From assembly GCF_905171775.1 (NCBI RefSeq), contig NC_053495.1:105133409-105197408 (forward strand): a stretch of 64,000 bases of DNA, in the 5' to 3' direction. The notes under the pieces were generated by a model. That model ran no database searches, was not told the DNA's origin, and worked only from the letters and a program-made list of their open reading frames with translations. A program made the translations under genes and the position numbers. The DNA comes from Rana temporaria (Eukaryota > Chordata > Amphibia > Anura > Ranidae). This document shows, one piece after another, positions 56,751 through 64,000 of the stretch (position 1 is the stretch's first letter; each line of letters opens with the position of its first letter).

Positions 56751-57262
56751 TTGTAGGGGCTGGGTGGCGTTCACGTCGTTTTCGGCGTCGGGTATGCAAA
56801 TTTGCTATTTCCGACGATCCACAAACGTACGAGCGGCCGGCGCATTTTTTTCCGGCGTCTCTTGTCGCGTATAGTTAGACCTATAGTTAGACCTGCCATG
56901 TTGGCCGTCGTTCCCGCGTTTATTTTGAATTTTTTTTTTCCGTAAGTCGTCTGTGAATCGGAATGGACGTAATTCACGTCTAAGTTCAAAAAAATTACGT
57001 TGTTGCGACGTCATTTAGCGCAATGCACGGCGGGAAATTTAGAAACGGAGCATGCGCAGTTCATTCGGCGTGGGGACACGCTTCATTTAAATAAAACACG
57101 CCCCCTAATCGCCGATTTGAATTCCGCCGCCAAAGATAGACTACACCGCCGTAACTTACGGCGCAAATTCTTTGAGGATTCGAACCGGCCAAAAGTAAGT
57201 TACAGCGGCGTAGCGTATCTCACATACGCTGCGCCCATCTATTTCTATGTGGATCTGCCCCG
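56751..57262. mobile_element. MITE, GGCAGATCC family, left end decayed
   Basis: The right end CTATGTGGATCTGCCCC and the inner words GACGTAATTCACGTC, CGTAAGTCGTCTGTGAATCG and GCGTAGCGTATCTCACATAC belong to the GGGCCAGATTC/GATCC family, here inverted relative to the copy at 46,440. The left terminus is not clear. Confidence 0.6.
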
Positions 57263-57401
57263 TAGTGTTTTGAAATGATATATATATATATTTTCTTCAG
57301 ATACCTTCAAATCCGACAAGTGCTAGTTCATACAAGATGCAGTCCAGTGCATTTTTTTCTGCGTGAAAAGTGCATGAACAGTGTTTTTCATGTATTCCAA
57401 A
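57263..57401. other. Short spacer with TA repeat
   Basis: Begins with a (TA)n run, then AT-rich sequence between two MITEs. Confidence 0.4.
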
Positions 57402-57598
57402 GGACCTAGTTCACACCGGTGCAGTCAGTTCCAGTCAGTTTCTCATGTAGAAAAAAAAAACAAACAACATGTTGCATTTTTCCTTCACAGAACTGCAACA
57501 CAGCAAAACGTATCAAAAACACACCGGAACTGCGTGTGGTGTGAACTATAAGCAAAAATGCATTCAGAGTGCATTTTTTTGGGTGTGAACTGGCCCTA
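57402..57598. mobile_element. Short MITE, AGTTCACACC ends
   Basis: GGACCTAGTTCACACCGGTG at the left and GGGTGTGAACTGGCCCTA at the right form an imperfect terminal inverted repeat around ~160 bp without ORF. AGGGCCAGTTCACACC-type ends are consistent with a DNA-transposon MITE. No clear target duplication. Confidence 0.65.
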
Positions 57599-57707
57599 AG
57601 TCATATTCAAATTGGCTCTTAAATATGAAAAATCACAAAAAGCAAGTGACATATAGTGCAAGGAAACTAAAAAATAGTAAACATTCAATAAATGATATTG
57701 TATATAT

Positions 57708-57879
57708 ATAAGAAGGCCAGTATGGTGGCCTGAGTTTATGGGAGGAGCCCGGAGGGTATTTAAGCAGCCCACTCACACATGCTCTTTGTCGGTTCAGTGT
57801 GCGGTACTACACGTCACTGGGCCGACTCTTCCCAGCTCACCTCATGTCCGTGAGTCTGCGCATTCAATCGCATTCGACA
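57708..57879 (+). repeat. Split repeat A1
   Basis: A 172-bp sequence starting ATAAGAAGGCCAGTATGGTG. It matches A2 (63366-63537) with two differences (TCCGTGAGTCTG versus TCCGTAAATCTG). It contains GGGTATTTAAGCAG, a plausible TATA-like element for a promoter in the terminal repeat; that is inferred. Confidence 0.92.
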
Positions 57880-58980
57880 TCGCAAGCGCTTTGCGGCTTC
57901 TCCCTTCATGGTCTTCGCCGGCGGTTCCCGCTTACTTCGCAGGTAGGATTCAAACCTTTTCGTATCTTGTGCAATCTTGCAATTCGTTATGCTTCCTATC
58001 CTGCATCCCTTTTGGAAAAAAACTGCCTCTGAGTTACTTTTGCTCATGTTTCAACATCATTTGGCTCAGGCGTAGTACATTTGTAACTTCCTTCTGCCAA
58101 ACATACGATTCATTTGTAAATCCATTTGGAGATTGACATGTGTTTGTATGGGTTCTTTGGCAGATTGAGGTGGTAATTGAACTCACATGGTGCCTTGTCT
58201 GCACTTGATTAGCCTGGGGGGGATGGGTGGTTGGTAGGTGTTTGGTTTCAAAGCAAGGGGTAGCATACACTCTACAACCAATTTGTATCAGATTCGTTCA
58301 ATACTCCTTACTATCAATTCGTATCGGATTCATTTCATGCATTTTACAACCATTTTGTATCAGATACATTGTATACTTTCTACCGTTGTCATTCATTGTT
58401 TCCCCCATGTCGTGTGTTTTAGTTCCAGCAGCGGAACTTACGAATTGCTTGTACACGGCTCTTCTCTCTCATTTATTTACCAAAGTTATTGCCTGTGTGT
58501 CATGCATGGCACCACACCACACTCTTGGGATGTGTTGCACATCCACTCCAGTCCAAAGCAAACCCAGTCGCACGTTCACTGTCCCAGGTAGGATTCGTTA
58601 GCTTGTTTGTCATGTCAAATTCGTGGCCACTCATGGTGTCACCTGTACCATATGTTCGGTTCCCGCAGTGGAGCTTACAAAGCATTGATACGCACTTCTC
58701 GTGTTCTATTTTCTACACCCGGCATCACGCTACACGTTCCCGACATGTTTCACTCCAGCCACAGTCCGCCGCAAACTCACTCGCATGGCCCACTGTCGCA
58801 AGTAAGATTTGTTATTACATTCTTTATGTCTTATCAATTTGATACCATTCGTTGTCTCCCATATCATTCATTAGTGGCCCCTGCGGAACCTACGATTCAA
58901 ACAGGCGTTGTCCTTCTTCTACCTTATACTGCTTGCTTAAGGTACAAACAAACCAGGTGTTTCTATCCTTTCTCAGTAAC
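57880..58980 (+). repeat. Degenerate ~215-bp repeats in element leader
   Basis: CAGGTAGGATTC recurs at ~57,940 and ~58,586, with AAGTAAGATTTG at ~58,799. A GCRGYGGARCTTACRAA-like block recurs at ~58,426, ~58,666 and ~58,882. The spacing of about 213-240 bp suggests an old tandem duplication of the leader. No coding frame is convincing. Confidence 0.5.
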
Positions 58981-58986
58981 CCAATT

Positions 58987-61450
58987 CTTATTGATTGAGA
59001 CCTTGCAACCATGCAAATCATCTCAGCAGTCTGATACCCTTGCTGAGACCCTTGCAACACATGACCCTTACAAAATGCAAAAAAAAAAAAAAAAAAATAT
59101 ATAAAACGCAAAAAAAAAAAAAAAACAATTGCCGCCACGTAATCTCAGTCCAGCAACCTGACACCTGTTGAGACCGTTGCAACGACGCAAAATTCGTCTC
59201 CACAGCCTGACACCCTTGTTGAGACCCTTGCAAACGCAATACCGTCTCAGCAGCCCCACACTCATCGAGACTCTTGCAACCACACAAAATCGTCTCAGCA
59301 GCCTGACACCCTTGTTAAGACCCTTGCAACACATGACCCTTACAAAAAAAAAAAAATATTATAAAAAAACGCAAAAAAAATAAATAAAACGCAATAAATA
59401 AATAAATTAAAAAAAAAGCAAAAAGAAATAAAAGTGCAGAAAAAAAAAATTTGCCACCACACAATCTCAGCCCCGCAACCTGACACCTGTTGAGATCAAA
59501 ATTCGTCTCCGCAGCCTAACACACTTGTTAAGACCCTTGCAAACGCAATACCGTCTCAGCAGCCCCACACTCATGGAGACTCTTGGAAAGCACGCAAAAT
59601 TTGTCTCTGCAGCCTGACACCCTTGTTGAGACCCTTGCAAACGCAATACCGTCTCAGCAGCCCCACATTCATGGAGACTCTTGCAAGCACACAACATTGT
59701 CTCAGCAGCCTGACACCCTTGTTAAGACCCTTGCAATACATAACCCTTACAAAACGTAAAAAAAAAATGCCAAAAAAATAAATAAAAAACACAAGAAGAA
59801 ATATTTGAAAAAGGGGGTGAGTATGGTCTCTTTTATAATAAAAGTATACAAGGTAAACAGGTGCCTACATCCCATTTAGTATGTAAAACAAAAAGACCCA
59901 AATAATTAGGACAACATTGGCTGCTTGGGGCCGAACGTCTGTCACTGATTAGGTCAGGGGAAGGGGGGAAGGGGTTTTGGTGGGGACTTTTCACGGCACT
60001 GGTTGGACACGGTATGTTAAAAAGTAACAAAATGTTTATTGAACATAAAACAGGTATCATAAAACAACATTTAAAGACAATTGTCTTTAAATGTTGTTTT
60101 ATGATACCTGTTTTATGTTCAATAAACATTTTGTTACTTTTTACTATACCGTGTCCAACCAGTGCCGTGAAAAGTCCCCACCAAAACCCCTTCCCCCCTT
60201 CCCCTGACCTAATCAGTGACAGCCGTTCGGCCCCAAGCAGCCAATGTTGTCCTAATTATTTGGGTCTTTTTGTTTTACAAGAAGAAATATAAAAAGTGCA
60301 AAAAAAAAAAAATTGTCACCACACAATCTCGGCCCAGCAACCTGACACCTGTTGAGACCATTGCAACCATGCAAAATCGTCTCAGCAGCCTCACACCATT
60401 GTTGAGACCCTTGCAAACGCAATACCGTCTCAGCAGCCCTACACTCATCAAGACTCTTGCAACCACGCAACACAATCTCAGTAGCCTCACACCATTGTTG
60501 AGACCCTTGCAAACGCAATACCGTCTCAGCAGCCTTACACCATAGTTCAGACCCTTGCAAACGCAATACTGTCTCAGCAGCCCCACACTCATCGAGACAC
60601 TTGCAACCACGCAATACCGTCTCAGCAGCCTTACACCATAGTTCAGACCCTTGCAAACGCAATACCGTCTCAGCAGCCCCACACTCATCAAGGCCCTTGC
60701 AACCACGGAATACCGTCTCAGCAGCCTCACACCATAGTTCAGACCCTTGCAAACGCAATACCGTTTTAGCAGCGCCACGCTCATCGAGACCCTTGCAACC
60801 ACGCAATACTGTCTTGAGCAAAGACCTTTGTGACCATGCAGTCTCACCCCAGCAACCTGGCATTCATTGAGACCCTTGCAGCCAGACAAATCATCTTTGG
60901 CCTCATGTACACTGCTGTTGGTAAAAAAAAAAAATGGGTTCAGACGGATGTTCAGAGGCATTCGAAATGCATTTGAAACGCCAATGCCTGTAACAGCTTG
61001 TAAACACTGCCAGATGCGGTAACTCATGTTTACCAGCATTTCATTCACAGTCGTTTTCATAAAAAAATTTAAATAAAGGGGAATATTGTCTCAGCAACTT
61101 GACACTCATTTGAGACCCTTGCTAAATGTAATATCATCTCAGCTACCTCACACCCGTCTAGACCTTTGCAACCACACAATCTCATCTCAGCAACCTGACA
61201 CCCGTTCAGACCTTTGCAGCCATACAAAGTCGTGGCAACCACACAATGCCATCTCAAAACAAACCTCATAATCATCGCGACCTTTGCAACCACGCAATAT
61301 CGTCTCAGCAAACCAGACTGAGACCCTTGCAAACACGCAATGCCGTCTCAAAACAAACCTTCATACTCAAGGCCCCTGCAACCACACAATATCGTCCCAG
61401 CAACCTGACACTCACTGACACCCTTGCAACCGCACAATATTGTCTGCATT
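58987..61450 (+). repeat. 48-bp tandem array (96-bp dimers), interrupted
   Basis: Units read GTCTCAGCAGCCCCACACTC...CTTGCAACCACGCAATACC or GTCTCAGCAGCCTTACACCA...CCCTTGCAAACGCAATACC. The two types alternate, so the true period in the best-preserved block is 96 bp (for example starts at 60523, 60571, 60619, 60667, 60715). Four blocks (about 58,987-59,330, 59,455-59,745, 60,310-60,890, 61,085-61,450) are separated by A-rich stretches and by the palindrome. Because 48 is a multiple of three, open frames of 200-260 codons appear on the minus strand without being genes. Confidence 0.88.
59883..60278. repeat. 396-bp near-perfect palindrome
   Basis: The arms meet without spacer at GACAATTGTC (centre 60,080/60,081). 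They differ at only about three positions: GAACGTCTG versus GAACGGCTG, and TATGTTAAA versus TATAGTAAA. A 14-bp direct repeat ACAAGAAGAAATAT at 59791-59804 and 60277-60290 brackets the palindrome plus ~80 bp at its left, which looks like a target duplication. The right arm carries CAATAAA. Confidence 0.92.
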
Positions 61451-62163
61451 AGTATAAAACACTTTGCGGCAGGCACCTACGTGCAAACCCGAATACAAAC
61501 TAAACTTGCAAACACACCTCAGTGACAAACAATCAGCCACACAAACACACAGTGGCACCCAGTTGGCCATTCATCTTCAGTGGCACGCGGGCCACTCATC
61601 TTTTCTCTGTGTTTCTTCCCTGCGGTTAGTTCAGGTTTTCATCCAGCACCAGCGAGTGCACGTTGGCCTGCGAGTGAGTGCACGTTGGCCTGCGAGTGCA
61701 TGTATATCATCTTGTTGAGCACCTGTGTATTGTCTTGATTTTCCCACACCAATGCAAGATCCAGTCCAAGTTCTCAAACTAGACCAAGCATCAGTAGCAG
61801 ACTTAGCTATGTGGGACAACTTCCCCACCTGATAGAACAGCACTTCAATCTTCATCCCGGCAGTGTCAGCCGAGCCACCAAAGGCTTTTGCAGCCATTTT
61901 TAGGGCGCCACTGGTTCTCCAAAACTTGGCCCCCAGAAATTCTCTTAAATTTTTGCTTCACCCAGTCTTCATCACACCTCGTGCTGCACCCCATCGTGGC
62001 AGCTGCCCAGGTCTGGGACCACACTTGAACAGGACAGACACTGTTCTTCACCACAGACAATCAGGCCACAGCCGACATCATCAATTAAGGTTAGATCTAA
62101 GTCACTCCCCATCACTTTTCTATCTTATGTAGACCTTTTCCAGGCAAATGCAAAAAGCAGCTA
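61451..62163 (+). other. Leader of the recombinase region, decayed frames
   Basis: No intact ORF. A short frame at 61863-62132 begins AEPPKAFAAIFRAP and may be a remnant of a protein upstream of the recombinase, but I recognise no family. ACGTTGGCCTGCGAGTG is tandemly duplicated near 61,660. Confidence 0.4.
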
Positions 62164-63165
62164 ATGCGCTTTCCTATTCCAACCTTGGAATGGATGTTTT
62201 TTCCAGCAAGAGCCTGGAGCCGACACAACAACTATCCCTGTCCCACCATGGACATTGCTGACCATGGACTGAAGTCACATCTCACCAACGCAATCCAACT
62301 TATTAACCACTCCTTGGCGCGCAACACACTGAAGGCCTATCGCACTGCTTGGAACACTAATCGCAAATTTTTGGCCCCTTGCCCCGGAGCAGCAATAGGC
62401 AACGTTGGACACATCCTAGCCTTCATATCGTATTGCCACATGCAGCTGACCATTTCTCAATACTATCACGCCATATCTAGATGGCATTCAGCATTTCCTG
62501 TCCCTGCAGGACCCCAGTAAACTGTCATTATTCTCGAGCCCATGCAGTCAAGTCCCTCCTACAGGGCATACAGAAGCACCAACCTGTAGTCAGTGGCAAG
62601 CGCCTACCTTTCAAGAGTCCCCTCTTTAGGGACATGTCTAAAATCCTTACTCGTTCCCTGTTTAGGGCTTTGCCCAGACTAGTCACCCAAACAGCCATCT
62701 ACCAGGCCTTCTATGATTCCCTACAACCTAGTGAATTTAGTCAGCGGCTCCGGCAGTCACACACTGCTCCGATGCCACCCGACTCGCTTTCAAACCACTA
62801 CACTCTCACAGTCTGCAAACGCAACAAACCAGCCCCTGGGGTTGACATCAACCTGTTTCAGACTGACAACGCCTGACGCCCAGTGACGGTGCTCGACCCA
62901 CTACTGCTCCATCTACCCAGCCAATCTGATGGTAGCTCGTTGCTACCCTTTCTAAACCAGCTCCCTGAGTGTCAGCCAGTGTGTCAAGCATGTCAGAATC
63001 CTCTTAAGTAACTTGGGCTTCAAACCCCAGTCAGTTCTCTGGACATTCTTTCCGAATTGGAGCAGCCTCAGTTGCCTCCCAACAGGGAGTACCAGACTAC
63101 GTAATAAAGATACCAAGCTGATGGAAGTCTCCTTGTTTTGCCACATACATCCCAAATCCTCATGA
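62164..63165 (+). pseudogene. Tyrosine recombinase, decayed
   Basis: Family members join circular element DNA to the genome through a tyrosine nucleophile. The first frame (62164-62520) has the SAM-like core-binding domain: NHSLARNTLKAYRTAWN, ILAFISYCHM, ISQYYHAISRWHSAF. After a one-base shift near 62520 it continues SRAHAVKSLLQGIQKHQP and QAFYDSLQPSEF, where the first catalytic Arg (usually LRPSEF) is Gln. Further shifts follow. At 63047-63160 the catalytic box HSFRIGAASVASQQGVPDYV is intact (His-x-x-Arg), then after a stop WKSPCFATYIP supplies the Trp and the Tyr nucleophile. Frameshifts, a stop and the lost Arg make it inactive. Confidence 0.85.
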
Positions 63166-63244
63166 AGGAATGGCACAAGCCTTTACCAAGCTGGCTCAAT
63201 AAATACAAGAAATCAATATAAACTATTTCCCTATCTGAGTCTTT

Positions 63245-63368
63245 TGCCCCCTTTTCTTGGCATAATGACCAGACCACCAAGGCACACTTCAGGTCTATTT
63301 ATGTTGTAAGTCTTGTCGTGTGTTTATGTGATCCACATCTCTCTCTCAGAGGGTAACGACCATAAATA
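63245..63368 (+). repeat. Split repeat B1
   Basis: A 124-bp sequence from TGCCCCCTTTTCTTGGCATA to ACGACCATAAATA. It matches B2 with three differences, and its last three bases overlap the start of A2. Confidence 0.92.
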
Positions 63369-63537
63369 AGAAGGCCAGTATGGTGGCCTGAGTTTATGGG
63401 AGGAGCCCGGAGGGTATTTAAGCAGCCCACTCACACATGCTCTTTGTCGGTTCAGTGTGCGGTACTACACGTCACTGGGCCGACTCTTCCCAGCTCACCT
63501 CATGTCCGTAAATCTGCGCATTCAATCGCATTCGACA
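63366..63537 (+). repeat. Split repeat A2
   Basis: Second 172-bp copy of A1. It follows B1 directly and precedes B2 after 78 bp of unshared sequence (63538-63615). Confidence 0.92.
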
Positions 63538-63615
63538 CCCTCCCGCCCTTCCCTTTTTCAGGGCACTTCTCAGCATATCCTTCTTCAATTAACTACCCAT
63601 TACTTACCTTGGGTA

Positions 63616-63739
63616 TGCCCCCTTTTCTTGGCATACTGACCAGACCACCAAGGCACACTTCAGGTCTATTTTTGTTGTAAGTCTTGTCGCGTGTTTATGT
63701 GATCCACATCTCTCTCTCAGAGGGTAACGACCATAAATA
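63616..63739 (+). repeat. Split repeat B2
   Basis: Second 124-bp copy of B1, ending ACGACCATAAATA. It marks the right end of the element. Confidence 0.92.
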
Positions 63740-64000
63740 CAGTATATGGTAAAATTCCAAGAGGCAATTTGAAGCAAAAGAGTGGAAAACGGTTGACAAA
63801 TTGATTATTTTGTGCTTTATAAATGTACCTCTCAAAAAAATTTGCTGTTTGTAAATATTTTATATGTCAGAAAGAAGATTGTGTTATAAGCAATATGTAC
63901 TTTGTGCTTGATAAAATTTATAGCATACCTGACTTGTGCTGTAAGCAATATGTACAGTACATTGTGTTTGATATAATTTATCATACACTTTTTTTTTATT
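63740..64000. other. No gene seen
   Basis: AT-rich flank. AAGCAATATGTAC and GATAAAATTTATAGCATA are each duplicated within ~70 bp, a small local repeat. Confidence 0.5.

Larger units (their letters stand above)
57708..63739 (+). mobile_element. Ngaro-like element with split direct repeats
   Basis: Two different direct repeats are arranged A1 (57708-57879), interior, B1 (63245-63368), A2 (63366-63537), B2 (63616-63739). This is the split-direct-repeat layout of Ngaro/PAT-type tyrosine-recombinase retrotransposons. The only recognised gene is a decayed tyrosine recombinase next to B1, at the 3' end of the interior as in those elements. No reverse transcriptase or RNase H remnant was found between 57.9 and 61.8 kb; instead there are ~215-bp degenerate repeats, 48-bp tandem arrays and a palindrome. 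No flanking target duplication was found, as expected for recombinase-mediated insertion. Confidence 0.78.

Noticed and set aside
57738..58136. 132-codon frame at the left end of the recombinase element
   Set aside because: It starts in repeat A1, is partly repeated at 63,396, and shows no Gag, RT or other motif.
60252..61060. Minus-strand frames of 203 and 261 codons
   Set aside because: Read-through of the 48-bp array, whose period is a multiple of three; composition is purely repetitive.

Overview
The window is repeat-dense, AT-moderate vertebrate DNA. I see no host gene, no rRNA or tRNA and no bacterial gene organisation. Several things point to an amphibian, most likely a frog: TTAA-flanked palindromic MITEs starting TTAAAGGG/TTAAAGCGG (the T2-type described in Xenopus), L1/Tx1-type LINEs, a Penelope-like element, a tyrosine-recombinase element, and many short DNA-transposon MITEs. 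The species assignment is inference. The window is almost entirely transposons inserted into transposons.

Layout. 1-2.8 kb: a foldback palindrome abutting a ~37/25-bp minisatellite, then a hAT-like MITE with flanking direct repeats. 2,838-9,367: a complete Penelope-like retroelement on the minus strand, with a perfect 14-bp target duplication and direct plus inverted pseudo-LTR copies; a T2-like MITE has inserted in it. 9,835-17,881: a T2-like MITE split by LINE A (minus strand, 7.55 kb, both ORFs intact, 14-bp target duplication). 17.9-22.5 kb: Harbinger-like MITEs and the decayed 3' part of another LINE ORF2.

22.7-45.4 kb is the central nest. A Gypsy/Gmr1-like LTR retrotransposon is the oldest layer: gag with a SCAN-like domain and a zinc-knuckle remnant at 22.7-23.5 kb, and its protease at 45.0-45.4 kb. 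It was split twice. A 13.2-kb hAT transposon (23,583-36,738; 8-bp target duplication with one mismatch) carries about twelve ~125-bp subterminal tandem units, and LINE B (24.4-31.6 kb) lies in one of its A-rich linkers. A MITE (~36.8-45.0 kb) was itself split by a 7.6-kb piggyBac element (37,000-44,645, TTAA duplications). The piggyBac is swollen by a CAGTGCC minisatellite, a coding 21-bp repeat and a 394-bp macrosatellite.

45.4-57.7 kb: more MITEs, a T2-like palindrome hit by a 5'-truncated LINE (16-bp duplication), and large hAT-type palindromes, one with a perfect 8-bp duplication. 57,708-63,739: an element with split direct repeats in the order A1 - interior - B1 - A2 - B2, the hallmark of Ngaro-type tyrosine-recombinase retrotransposons. 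Its recognisable coding content is a decayed tyrosine recombinase, and I find no reverse transcriptase. Its interior is filled with a 48-bp (96-bp dimeric) tandem array and a 396-bp near-perfect palindrome.

The insertion order can be read from the target duplications. LINE A is the only autonomous element here that looks intact in all its reading frames.
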